Shown piece after piece: positions 10,683 to 19,040 of a stretch of DNA of 64,000 nt (positions are counted from its first letter, which is position 1; every line of letters begins with the position of its first letter). The translations under genes and the position numbers were made by a program. Under the pieces are notes generated by a model, which was not told where the DNA came from, searched no databases, and saw only the letters and a list, made by a program, of their open reading frames with translations. The stretch is from Opitutaceae bacterium BACL24 MAG-120322-bin51 (GTDB lineage Bacteria > Verrucomicrobiota > Verrucomicrobiia > Opitutales > Coraliomargaritaceae): positions 1 to 64,000 of the forward strand of contig CAJJBN010000004.1 of the NCBI GenBank assembly GCA_905182435.1, in the 5' to 3' direction.

Positions 10683-11303
10683 TTAGACCTTAGCGGTCTG
10701 TTCGATGAGCGGCATGATCCGCTCGAGAAGTTCGTTAATCGACTCTTCTTCGGTTTGAGAGTCGGTGGAGATCACCCAGTCGTGGTCCGCTGCGGTGGGT
10801 TCTTCGAAAGTGGAGTCTTTGCCAGTAAAGTGTTTCACACCACCTGCTGCGGCTTTGGCATACAGCCCCTTCACATCGCGTTCGGCGCAGGTCTCGAAAG
10901 ACGCTTGGACATACACAGGCGTGAAATCATCCGCACCAACGATCTCGCCCGCCGCCGCACGCAGATCGCGTTTGGGCGTAATAAAAGAAGTAAATACCAC
11001 CATTCCAGCATCGAGAAACAGGCGTGCCACTTCGGAAATACGGCGAATATTCTCCTGCCGGTCTTGATCAGAAAAACCGAGGTCGCTGTTCAGACCGCTG
11101 CGAATGTTATCGCCGTCCAAGATCTTGGTCAAAATACCGCGCTCGGTCAGCTTGCGCTCAACGGCATTGGCCAGCGTGCTCTTACCAGAACCAGAGAGAC
11201 CATAAAACCAGAAAACATGTCCACGCTGACGCAATTGCGCCTCCTTGGCGTCGCGGCCAAGCATGCGGTGAAATTCGGTGTGGATATTCTCGGGTGTGCT
11301 CAT
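10683..11303 (-). CDS. cysC: Adenylylsulfate (APS) kinase
   Basis: This enzyme phosphorylates APS to PAPS, the sulfate donor for reduction or sulfation. The 206-residue product has the Walker A motif GLSGSGKST at about residue 34. It also has the APS-binding LDGDNIRSGLNSDLGF and the family block FTSFITPKRDLRAAAGEIV. A 25-residue N-terminal extension (MSTPENIHTEFHRM...) precedes the kinase core, as in many stand-alone CysC proteins. It is the first gene of the cysCDN operon. An 18-bp-arm hairpin lies 50-100 bp upstream and may insulate it from the preceding gene. Confidence 0.95.
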   Translation of the reverse strand: MSTPENIHTEFHRMLGRDAKEAQLRQRGHVFWFYGLSGSGKSTLANAVERKLTERGILTKILDGDNIRSGLNSDLGFSDQDRQENIRRISEVARLFLDAGMVVFTSFITPKRDLRAAAGEIVGADDFTPVYVQASFETCAERDVKGLYAKAAAGGVKHFTGKDSTFEEPTAADHDWVISTDSQTEEESINELLERIMPLIEQTAKV

Positions 11304-11344
11304 GGAATGAAAACTCGGATAAAGGCGGGATTCTCAAAAAAGTA

Positions 11345-11400
11345 GACGGGTTATCCTTATTATTAGTTCTTGAGTCAAGAACTAATAATAAGATGGCCCG
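11345..11400 (-). terminator. Long hairpin between the TIGR03790 gene and cysC
   Basis: The core (11356-11392) is a perfect palindrome with 18-bp arms, CTTATTATTAGTTCTTGA and its complement, around one central base. Imperfect pairing extends it outward to 11345 and 11400. On the minus strand it is followed within about ten bases by a T6 run, so it fits a terminator for the upstream gene. It may also regulate cysC. Confidence 0.55.
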
Positions 11401-11482
11401 TGTTTGTTTCACTACAGGGATACCGCCTTCAGTGTCCTCGTCAGAGCGGACGTCGGGGGCAACATCCCTCCACGAAAAACCA

Positions 11483-13144
11483 CTAGCCTTTGGCCTTCTT
11501 CGTTGTAGCAGGGGGCGGAGCCTTCAACTTCCGGGCGGTCAGCGTCCAAGCCGATGCAAGTGTGGTCTCGCCCACATTCATCGCGACTTTCGCCCCACCT
11601 TCTAGCAGGGAAATCTTCAAAGCCTTGGCCAATCCATCTCGATCGATCAGCTTCCGGTACAGGTCGAGCGCCAATTCGCCTTCTGCATGCTTATTCAAGA
11701 AATCAGCGATTTTTTTAACCAAGACAATTTCATCGCTCGAAAATACAGTGATGTAACGGACGACTTTTAGAGCTTCGACCGCTTTCTTCGCCTCATCTTC
11801 AGCCGCATACAATTTCGCCAACTCATATGCCAAAGCTAGCGACGGTTGCCGAACGAACTGCGTCCGAGCAAATGCCACGGCCTCATCGGCCTTGCCTTCG
11901 GCTTGCAGACGATTGATCTGCCGCAGACAGAGATACGCGCTGAACGAATGGTTCATCGATTTCTGTAACTGCTCATCCAGGCCAATCTTAAAAGGGCGAT
12001 AGAGCGGATCACCGATTGCCACGCCCTGCCAACTCAGCGCCGGATTACTAAACATCGCCGCCTCGCCGAAGGTATGACCGTCGAGCAAAGCGGCCAACAG
12101 CATCTGCGGGCGATGCGTGTACTCCAAATACGGCTCGTAGACATTACCGACCGTCGCGCAGTAGCCTTGATTTACAAAAGCCCCCAGCCAGCCCTTACTG
12201 GTCGAACGCACGGTGGTCGCCGAAAAGCTGTGCAGGTGAAATCCGATCGCCCCGGGCGGCACTGACCACTTGGCCTCGCGCCATGGCCCATAGGCATTTT
12301 GCCGATACCAGCCCATGTAAATCGCGGGCGCATCGTAACGATCTCTGCCATCCATTGGTCGCTTCGTCTTCTCAAGAGAAGTGTCGAAATACGCCGCCAC
12401 TGCTAGGTCGCCCGCCGCTATCATCCATTCGTCCCCTTTCGCGTGCGGCCCACCAATATCAAAATACGCCCGCCCCATTAGACCCTCAGCTTCGGCTTGC
12501 ATGCTGCGAGCGATCAATTTTTTAACGACTCCAACGCTTGGCCCGTCCAATCGACTGACCCGAATCACTCGCTTCGCATCCGCACTCGTAGGCGCCATTT
12601 TAGAGAACAACGGATTCGGCACAAACGCAGCCATTGGCAGATTCGCAGGCGCTGCCAACAAGGCCAGCTCGCCATCGACGGAGCCATTATTCACCTTGAA
12701 TTGCTTCGGCAACTGCTCCAATCCCGCGCCCAAGAGCGTCGGATCATTGGCAATACGAAGCGGCACACCGCGTGTCGTGACCAAATAACTGATGTGATGC
12801 GTTGCCACCGAAACACGCTCACGCCCGACGACATCGCGGCCGTTGGCTTTCACCACATTCATCCAATCCTTCTCAATCAAGGCATTGAGCAGCGGATTAT
12901 AAATAGTATCCACAAACTCACGTACGGTGACCGTCTCCTTAGTCGGCATTTCCAACGCGATGATATTGGCCTTCGGAATCCCCCGCTGCTCGGTATAATA
13001 TTTAGCGATCTCAGTCGAACCACTGTCATTGGCATTGACGACGACCACCACATGCGCTGCCTCACCAGCGGCTTGGCCAACAACGCAAGTCGTCAGCAAG
13101 CTGGTTAGGCCAACAATACTCAGAAAGAATTGATTCAAAGACAT
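11483..13144 (-). CDS. TIGR03790 family secreted protein
   Basis: The function of this family is unknown; members are found mainly in Verrucomicrobiota, Planctomycetota and Acidobacteriota. The 553-residue product has a signal peptide (about residues 1-27, ending VGQAAGEA). The family N-terminal block follows: VVVVNANDSGSTEIAKYYTE, then RGIPKANIIALEMP, then HISYLVTTRGVPLRI. A central block, FHLHSFSATTVRS, is also characteristic. From about residue 420 the C-terminus reads as helical pairs resembling tetratricopeptide repeats, with low-complexity Ala/Lys at the very end. It begins 3 bp after the amidase gene ends in the same direction, so the two are probably co-transcribed. Confidence 0.85.
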   Translation of the reverse strand: MSLNQFFLSIVGLTSLLTTCVVGQAAGEAAHVVVVVNANDSGSTEIAKYYTEQRGIPKANIIALEMPTKETVTVREFVDTIYNPLLNALIEKDWMNVVKANGRDVVGRERVSVATHHISYLVTTRGVPLRIANDPTLLGAGLEQLPKQFKVNNGSVDGELALLAAPANLPMAAFVPNPLFSKMAPTSADAKRVIRVSRLDGPSVGVVKKLIARSMQAEAEGLMGRAYFDIGGPHAKGDEWMIAAGDLAVAAYFDTSLEKTKRPMDGRDRYDAPAIYMGWYRQNAYGPWREAKWSVPPGAIGFHLHSFSATTVRSTSKGWLGAFVNQGYCATVGNVYEPYLEYTHRPQMLLAALLDGHTFGEAAMFSNPALSWQGVAIGDPLYRPFKIGLDEQLQKSMNHSFSAYLCLRQINRLQAEGKADEAVAFARTQFVRQPSLALAYELAKLYAAEDEAKKAVEALKVVRYITVFSSDEIVLVKKIADFLNKHAEGELALDLYRKLIDRDGLAKALKISLLEGGAKVAMNVGETTLASAWTLTARKLKAPPPATTKKAKG

Positions 13145-13146
13145 GG

Positions 13147-14175
13147 TTATTGGATACGTTGAAGTCGTTTTCGATAGGCGACTATGCCATTGTATAAACT
13201 TTGGGCAAGTTTTTGGCGAAATGCCGGCGAACGTACTTTCTTGGCAGTTTCCGCATGCGAAACAAAGCCCAATTCAGTTAGCACACCGGGACACTCGAGG
13301 TCTTTGAGCACCGACCAACGCGCGCGCTTTATGCCACGATCCGGCCCACCTAGGCCCTGCACTAACGCACGCTCGAGATGATAGGTAATCAAGGTATTCC
13401 AAGGGTCTTGTGCATTGCCAAGATAGCGCTTGGCATCCTTACTCGTCGGACGCGGATACTTCGACGACGCCTGATACTGCGGAGTCAGCGCATACGACTC
13501 AAATCCGGATGCCGAGGTCGAACCAGCGGCATTAAAATGTAAGCTAACAAACAAATCAGCCTTGGCACGGTTTGCCACTTTTGAGCGCTGTGCCAAAGAA
13601 ATATAGACGTCGCTATCACGCGTCATGACCACTTCGAAACCAGAGCGTTCGAGCAGAGCTTTTAAACGCCGAGCCACATCCAGCGTCAGGTCCTTTTCCA
13701 ACAAACCATAGGTATCATTACGCGCCCCACTGTCCTTCCCACCATGACCTGCATCAATCACCACACGTCGAATCCCTGGGCGCTTTTTAAACACCTGCGG
13801 CGTCAAAATCGGCTGGAGCACATGCTGATAGTCTGCCGTCGCGATAAAAAGCTGGCCCTTCGACTCGACCGTCGGGAATCCCAAATGTATCGGCAACCGA
13901 TTGAGGTATAAGGCGCGACCGTTTTTACCGACATCAATCATGGTCCATTGACTACGCAGGCGATATGTTTTATGGCCCTTTAACCAATACGCTTGCATGC
14001 CGAAACTCTTTCCCACCGTCGCAAGATCAATATACGACTTACCATCGATCTGAATCTGCCGAGCCGATAAGGCTGTAGGCATAAAAAAGCTTAGCACCGC
14101 AAGCAGTGCTAAGCTTTGAAAGATAATAGATGTCGCCAGTCGGCTGACCTTAACTGAAAGGACGCCGCTCCACAT
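13147..14175 (-). CDS. N-acetylmuramoyl-L-alanine amidase (Amidase_3)
   Basis: This periplasmic zinc amidase cuts the amide bond between muramic acid and the stem peptide of peptidoglycan. The 342-residue product has a hydrophobic N-terminal export segment (about residues 10-38) and a beta-rich domain of about 90 residues resembling a copper-amine-oxidase-like N-terminal domain. The catalytic domain starts with VIDAGHGGKDSGARN (first zinc His). It continues with the second zinc His in SLHFNAAG and the catalytic Glu in VLTELGFVSH. The catalytic set looks complete. It lies 5 bp downstream of infC, an unusual partner, and 2 bp upstream of the TIGR03790 gene. Confidence 0.93.
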   Translation of the reverse strand: MWSGVLSVKVSRLATSIIFQSLALLAVLSFFMPTALSARQIQIDGKSYIDLATVGKSFGMQAYWLKGHKTYRLRSQWTMIDVGKNGRALYLNRLPIHLGFPTVESKGQLFIATADYQHVLQPILTPQVFKKRPGIRRVVIDAGHGGKDSGARNDTYGLLEKDLTLDVARRLKALLERSGFEVVMTRDSDVYISLAQRSKVANRAKADLFVSLHFNAAGSTSASGFESYALTPQYQASSKYPRPTSKDAKRYLGNAQDPWNTLITYHLERALVQGLGGPDRGIKRARWSVLKDLECPGVLTELGFVSHAETAKKVRSPAFRQKLAQSLYNGIVAYRKRLQRIQ

Positions 14176-14180
14176 AAGAA

Positions 14181-14867
14181 TTAGGATTCAGCTGTTCCTT
14201 CGCCGGTTTCTTCGCTGGCTTCTTCGCCGGTTTCTTCGTCGTGCTCCTCAATCTCGCTATCATCACGATCATCATACTCATGATTCGGCTGATTGAACTT
14301 CAGCACACGCTTGGCTTCTGGCAATGGCGACAAAATGAGCGCCACCTGACGACCGACTAAACGCGGTTCAGAATCTGCCGTGGCGATGCCAGACAGTTCG
14401 TCTTTAGCAAGGTTCACGCGCACAAAGCCCAGATCACGGTGTTCGTTCTCACGTCCGCGAAACTGGAGAGTGAGCTTTACCTTATGACCGTGGTTAAGGA
14501 AACCCTCGGCACGACGCAACTTCGTCTCGAAGTCATGATCACCAATGCGCACACGGAATTTAATTTCCTTCAGCTTGGTTGCCTGCTGCTTGCTCTCCTT
14601 CTGCTTCTTGCTCTCCTCATAAAGGAACTTGCCAAAATCTAATATACGACAAACAGGAGGACGTGCCGCCGGAGAAATCTCAATCAAGTCGAGTCCTACC
14701 TTTTGAGCGAGCTCAAGCGCCTTACGCGGCGGCATCACGCCAAGGTTGGTGCCCTCGGGGCCGATCACGCGCACTTCTGTCGCGCGAATACGATCATTTC
14801 TCCTTAGACCTTTAGGTCCACGATTACGGTTCTGGAAGCGTCCGCGATTATTCGGGTATTTTGGCAT
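14181..14867 (-). CDS. infC: Translation initiation factor IF-3
   Basis: IF-3 binds the 30S subunit, prevents premature 50S joining and checks the start codon. The N-domain ([17 protein letters not shown]), the linker rich in Lys and Glu, and the C-domain ([21 protein letters not shown]) are all present. After the normal end near residue 200 there is an acidic tail of about 28 residues made of repeated Glu-Glu-Thr-Gly units ([14 protein letters not shown]), not seen in model IF-3 proteins. The start here is ATG, not the AUU known from enterobacteria. The ribosomal genes rpmI and rplT that usually follow are absent; an amidase gene follows instead. Confidence 0.96.
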   Translation of the reverse strand: MPKYPNNRGRFQNRNRGPKGLRRNDRIRATEVRVIGPEGTNLGVMPPRKALELAQKVGLDLIEISPAARPPVCRILDFGKFLYEESKKQKESKQQATKLKEIKFRVRIGDHDFETKLRRAEGFLNHGHKVKLTLQFRGRENEHRDLGFVRVNLAKDELSGIATADSEPRLVGRQVALILSPLPEAKRVLKFNQPNHEYDDRDDSEIEEHDEETGEEASEETGEGTAES

Positions 14868-15078
14868 TAATTGATGTGTAGATGAACGACTTGTATCGGA
14901 ATTCGATCAGATAGCCTTTGCGAAAGTGGGAACAACTCCGTGCTGCTCCGAAAAATCACTTTATATCGTCAAAGATTTAGGTATTGATAACCATACAAGA
15001 ATCGAAGGTTGCATGGAACAATCTGGCATTTCAACTCTTTTCGCCACTTCGATCGAGCATTCCACAGCCGTGCGCCAC

Positions 15079-15456
15079 TTAGATACTAAAGCTCTCGCCA
15101 CAACTACAGCTCGACTTCGCATTCGGATTGCTGAATTTGAATCCACCGCCGACCATTTTATCAGAAAAATCCAGATGCGTACCGCGCAGGTAAAGGGCAC
15201 TCTTGGTATCGACTAACACTTGCGCGCCAGACGAACGCACCAGGATATCTCCTCGCTTAGTGTCGTTCACAAATTTCATCTTGTAGCTCAAGCCATTGCA
15301 GCCACCACCGGTAATTTTGATGCGCAGATACTCGCCTTTTTGCTCACGCACGACCAAAGACTGCAGCTTCACCCCAGCCGGCTCGGTCACCAAGACCAGC
15401 TTCTCATTACCTTCACGGACGCCCTCAGGGAGCGTGTTTGTCGTATCAACACTCAT
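15079..15456 (-). CDS. A-type iron-sulfur carrier (IscA/ErpA family)
   Basis: A-type carriers receive Fe-S clusters from scaffolds and pass them to target enzymes. The 125-residue product has the HesB/IscA fold with the three conserved cysteines: one in ITGGGCNGLSY, and two in the C-terminal CSCGESF. The block VDTKSALYLRGTHLDF is also typical. Which subgroup (ErpA, IscA, SufA) it belongs to cannot be settled by eye. It stands between pdxA and infC in a minus-strand run. The 211-bp space to infC holds no gene. The ATG at 15456 is preceded only by a weak purine run. Confidence 0.92.
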   Translation of the reverse strand: MSVDTTNTLPEGVREGNEKLVLVTEPAGVKLQSLVVREQKGEYLRIKITGGGCNGLSYKMKFVNDTKRGDILVRSSGAQVLVDTKSALYLRGTHLDFSDKMVGGGFKFSNPNAKSSCSCGESFSI

Positions 15457-15506
15457 ATCTCTTAAATTACGCTATAAACTAGCAACGACCAACCAACAAC
15501 CCACAA

Positions 15507-16445
15507 TTAGCCCGCGGTCAACTGCCGAGCGACAGAAAGTGCCGCCGCAAAACTGCCACAGTCCGCCAATCCTTGCCCAGCAATATCAAAAGCAGTGCCA
15601 TGATCCGGACTCGTGCGTACATAGGGCAAGCCCAGCGTTACATTCACCGCCGTATCAAACTCCAAGGTCTTGACTGCGGCAAGCCCCTGATCGTGATAAG
15701 CCGCGACTACCACGTCAAAGTCCCCACGACGCTGACGAAAAAACACCGTATCGCCTGGTAAACAGGCTGACAGTCCTGGTATTTCAACGCGCAACCGATC
15801 CAATGCAGGGTCGAGTACATCGCGCTCTTCAACACCAAGAATGCCCCCCTCACCTGCATGCGGATTTAAGCCACACACACCGATCCGTGGTGCTTCGACG
15901 CCAAAGGATTTTGCGAGCGCATACGCACGCCGGACCGCCAGCTCTAAGCACTTCGCGGTCAACGCAGCCGCCACCTCGCGCAATGGAATATGCCAAGTCG
16001 CCAATACCACCCGCAATTCATTGCCGACAAATCCCATGCTTGGTTCGCCGCCCCAGACCTCTGCAAAAAACTCCGTCTGTCCGGGCTGCCTAAAACCGAC
16101 CTGTTGTAGCCAATACTTACTCACTGGCCCCGACACCACACCACGAAAACGACCATCCACACAGCCCTGCGCCGCAGTCTGTAAGGCAGCTAATGCCACC
16201 TCGGCTGTCGCCCGCGAAGGTTGCCCCAGCACGACCTGAAGATCAACTGGCCCGACCGCCTTAAAAGCACAACCGAGCTCGGCCGCCAAAGGCTCCGCCC
16301 AGTTGGCAGCCCCGATCAATACATAATCTTGCCCGCGCACCGACTCACTGCGCAGCGCCGCAGCAATCACCTCAGGGCCAATCCCCGCAGGGTCACCACA
16401 AGTAATCGCCAAGGGCAGACTCACAACATCACTTTCAACCTTCAT
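15507..16445 (-). CDS. pdxA: 4-hydroxythreonine-4-phosphate dehydrogenase
   Basis: PdxA oxidises 4-phosphohydroxy-L-threonine in the DXP-dependent pyridoxal phosphate pathway; the product condenses with deoxyxylulose phosphate on PdxJ. The 312-residue protein begins with ITCGDPAGIGPEVI and shows VSGPVSKYWLQQVG, the metal-site block CGLNPHAGEGG, the metal His of AAYHDQGL and the ending TSPDHGTAFDIAG. All are standard. It is slightly shorter than the E. coli enzyme. It lies 19 bp downstream of lpxA in the same direction, so the two are likely in one operon. Confidence 0.95.
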   Translation of the reverse strand: MKVESDVVSLPLAITCGDPAGIGPEVIAAALRSESVRGQDYVLIGAANWAEPLAAELGCAFKAVGPVDLQVVLGQPSRATAEVALAALQTAAQGCVDGRFRGVVSGPVSKYWLQQVGFRQPGQTEFFAEVWGGEPSMGFVGNELRVVLATWHIPLREVAAALTAKCLELAVRRAYALAKSFGVEAPRIGVCGLNPHAGEGGILGVEERDVLDPALDRLRVEIPGLSACLPGDTVFFRQRRGDFDVVVAAYHDQGLAAVKTLEFDTAVNVTLGLPYVRTSPDHGTAFDIAGQGLADCGSFAAALSVARQLTAG

Positions 16446-16464
16446 ACTTTTTCACCTTCATACC

Positions 16465-17259
16465 TCAGGTCGCCTCATTCGACGACTGCACAAAGCCACG
16501 CTTGCCATACTCGAAAAACGCCAAGAAACGCGCACCCGTCGCAGTCACACCAAACTCATGCTCACGCACTGCCTCAGCCGCCTTCTTCTTCAAATTACCA
16601 CCGCCAAAGTAAACCGCACGATAACACTTTTTAAGATCCGCCAAATCCGGACGCTCAAAACTACCACGTCGCAAGCCCACCATATTTAAGCCGTGAGCCG
16701 TATTACGCTCGGCCGCCATTACATACGGCGGCACATCCGCTGAGATCGATGCATTGCCGCCAATCATCGCATACGTGCCAATTCGGCAGAACTGATGAAT
16801 ACCCACACCGCCACCGATAAAGACATTCGCTCCGATCGTCACATGCCCCGCCAGCATCACATTATTAGCGATCACTACATCCTTACCCACTTTACAATCA
16901 TGGGCAATATGCGCCTGAGCCATCAAAAAACAACCATCCTCCACCACGGTATTCGAACCATCACTCGAGCCACGATTGACAGTGCAGCCTTCCCGTATCG
17001 CCACATTATTGCCGATCACCACGCCACTCTTCGTCGACGGATCAAAGCTCAGCGCCTGCGGATCGCCACCGATGACCGCAAACGAATCGACCGTGACGGC
17101 ATTACCCAGCACCGCACCACCGCGCAGAATCGCATGAGCCGCGATGGAGCAATTCTCACCAAGCACGGCACCGTCCTCGATCACAGCATAAGGACCGACA
17201 ATGGAACCTGCACCAATCACGGCAGTTTCAGAAACAAGAGCAGAAGGATGAATAGACAT
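16465..17259 (-). CDS. lpxA: UDP-N-acetylglucosamine O-acyltransferase
   Basis: LpxA performs the first step of lipid A synthesis, transferring a hydroxyacyl chain from acyl carrier protein to UDP-GlcNAc. The 264-residue product is mostly left-handed beta-helix hexapeptide repeats, starting MSIHPSALVSETAVIGAGS. The catalytic His is in QAHIAHDCKVG. The C-terminal helical part begins near RRGSFERPDLADLKKCYRAVY. I chose the internal ATG at 17259 because LpxA proteins begin with this IHPxA motif; six codons lie upstream in the open frame. No lpxD or fabZ is adjacent, and lpxB lies 8.5 kb away. Confidence 0.96.
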   Translation of the reverse strand: MSIHPSALVSETAVIGAGSIVGPYAVIEDGAVLGENCSIAAHAILRGGAVLGNAVTVDSFAVIGGDPQALSFDPSTKSGVVIGNNVAIREGCTVNRGSSDGSNTVVEDGCFLMAQAHIAHDCKVGKDVVIANNVMLAGHVTIGANVFIGGGVGIHQFCRIGTYAMIGGNASISADVPPYVMAAERNTAHGLNMVGLRRGSFERPDLADLKKCYRAVYFGGGNLKKKAAEAVREHEFGVTATGARFLAFFEYGKRGFVQSSNEAT

Positions 17260-17322
17260 GCATTTAACCATTCCCACCTTTTTAAATTACTCAAGAATGG
17301 AAGTTGTTTGTTGAAACTTGAC

Positions 17323-17922
17323 CTAAAACAAGCGCATCTGCGGTGCCTGCACCATATCGTAGACTTTCAGCACACGCACTAATTGCAGCAGTTCCGACTT
17401 ATGATAGCTATGATTCACCTCCACATGCCGCAGTAAATCTTCAAGGATCGTGCTAAACGCAATCACCCCATCCACACCCTGCGCCTTAAATAGCTCTAGA
17501 CATTCGTTGCGCTGTGGCTCTGCCGTCGGCAAGCCGGGCAGCACCAAAATCTTCCGATAAGCCGCCACATCCTCAAGCAGCCCCTCCTCCACTTCAAACA
17601 ATACATCCGCTTGGCTCAGCACGCCCTTCTTGAGGAACTCTAACAAACGAGCAGGACTTTTTAAAATCGCCGGCGTCACTCGGGTTTGTTGCCAGCCATG
17701 CACCACCACGATCGCCTGCCGGATCGCAACCATATCCGAAGAGAACAATTGGAAGTTCGGCTCTGGTGCATCCGACGGCGCCGATGGATTATGGACCAAC
17801 AAATCTACCGTCTCCTCGGTAGCTTTTTTTCGCGAATGCACACTGTGCTTACGCAACTGACGTGCAAAAAAACCGTTTAATTCGAAATACTCGCGGACAA
17901 TGTCTTCATCGAAACTCGCCAT
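17323..17922 (-). CDS. Conserved-looking protein of unknown function
   Basis: I do not recognise the family. The 199-residue product starts MASFDEDIVREYFELNGFFA and has no signal peptide or membrane segment, so it is cytosolic. The order of helix (DIVREYFELNGFF), then ETVDLLVHNP, then IVVVHGW is loosely like the core of PD-(D/E)XK nuclease-fold domains, with an acidic residue before a hydrophobic strand. I cannot see a full catalytic set, so this is only a guess. The C-terminus (VNHSYHKSELLQLVRVLKVYDM) is well structured. It lies 63 bp upstream of lpxA in the same direction, and may be the first gene of that transcript. Confidence 0.75.
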   Translation of the reverse strand: MASFDEDIVREYFELNGFFARQLRKHSVHSRKKATEETVDLLVHNPSAPSDAPEPNFQLFSSDMVAIRQAIVVVHGWQQTRVTPAILKSPARLLEFLKKGVLSQADVLFEVEEGLLEDVAAYRKILVLPGLPTAEPQRNECLELFKAQGVDGVIAFSTILEDLLRHVEVNHSYHKSELLQLVRVLKVYDMVQAPQMRLF

Positions 17923-17934
17923 GGTACACAACAC

Positions 17935-18277
17935 TTACATAAAGATGCTGCACTCGTCAATGCCGAGAAATGGGCTCTCCGCCATCGCTGTCGTTGTTTG
18001 TAGCGAGTAAATTGACTCGGCAATCTTGCGTTCGCAGCAAGCAATCCAATGCAGATGACGAGCTGAAGGATTTCATGAGTTTGTTGGAACAGTCACCATA
18101 TGAGCGCGGCAATTGATTTACGTTTATGCATATCCATTAATGGTTAAAAAAATATTCCATTTAAACCACGAAGTTAAGCGACTAGATATACCCGAGCTTC
18201 GAACTCCTAATGTAATATAACGATTTGTATCGGCGCCACGTCTTGATAAGTTAAAAAGTAATAAGCACCGCTCTATT
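17935..18277. other. Gene-free gap with a possible ORF remnant
   Basis: This 343-bp gap separates two divergent genes, so both promoters should lie in it; I see no clear -35/-10 pair. A 48-codon open frame (17970-18116, plus) ends with the protein-like sequence DDELKDFMSLLEQSPYERGN. It could be a tiny gene or a degraded 3' end. The right part, after 18116, is AT-rich. Confidence 0.35.
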
Positions 18278-18790
18278 ATGGAAGACGCTCTAAAAAATCT
18301 ATTTTCTCAGCCCATCGTAATCGGCATCTGTATTGGCCTGGTCATCGCGCTACTGGTCTGGATACGCGCAGGGATCAAAGCCCTTGCACAAAAATCCGAT
18401 GCCGCCGCACGCAGGGACAAACTGAAGAACGAGATCGCCAGCCTACAAAAGCACCTTCACACCCAGATGGAGATCAACACCATGGGCAACGAAGCGCTCA
18501 AGCAGGAACTGGCCACTCAACAAGAGACCAGCCAGAACCTCACCCAAGCGGTCAGCGCATTAAAAGACAAGCCAGGTCGCGCCGAGATCCGCACCCTACA
18601 CCTTTATACCAAAGCACTCAGCATCATGAACACGCGCGCGCCAGGATTTGGCTCCGCTTGGGAAAGCGCCCTCAAAGACGCCGAAGCAGAGGTCAAAAAA
18701 GAAGAGTCTGGCATCATCGGCTGGATCAAAAAACCGTTTTTACCGAACAAATCGACCTCCGTCGAAGCGATAGACGAGACGCGAAGCTAA
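18278..18790 (+). CDS. Single-pass membrane protein with coiled coil
   Basis: The function is unknown. The 170-residue product has one N-terminal membrane helix (about residues 11-29, IVIGICIGLVIALLVWI). A long charged heptad-like region follows (residues 35-105, rich in Gln, Lys and Glu) and should form a coiled coil. The C-terminal 60 residues are basic and acidic mixed, with GIIGWIKKPFLPN. The topology suggests a short periplasmic end and a cytoplasmic coiled coil, or the reverse. It stands alone on the plus strand and its neighbours give no clue. Confidence 0.75.
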   Translation: MEDALKNLFSQPIVIGICIGLVIALLVWIRAGIKALAQKSDAAARRDKLKNEIASLQKHLHTQMEINTMGNEALKQELATQQETSQNLTQAVSALKDKPGRAEIRTLHLYTKALSIMNTRAPGFGSAWESALKDAEAEVKKEESGIIGWIKKPFLPNKSTSVEAIDETRS

Positions 18791-19040
18791 GTTAGGCTAA
18801 AAACCAGTTGTGTTGTGGGACAGGCTTCGCGAAGAGAGCATGTTTACTCAAGTGCGCATTCAACGACGTAAACACGCTCAACGCTACGCGCGGACGCGCG
18901 TTCCACATCTAGTCGATTCTATCCACTCCCCCCGGATAGATTTATCCAATCGTGGCGCCTGATCTTGCTCAGGCTCCACGATTCGACTCGCTCAATTCGA
19001 AGGGCTCGCACAAGCGCGAACACCACGAGGACAAGCTTGC

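Noticed and set aside
14926..15216. 96-residue plus-strand frame between infC and the A-type carrier
   Set aside because: Its second half is antisense to the Fe-S carrier gene, and its composition is not protein-like.
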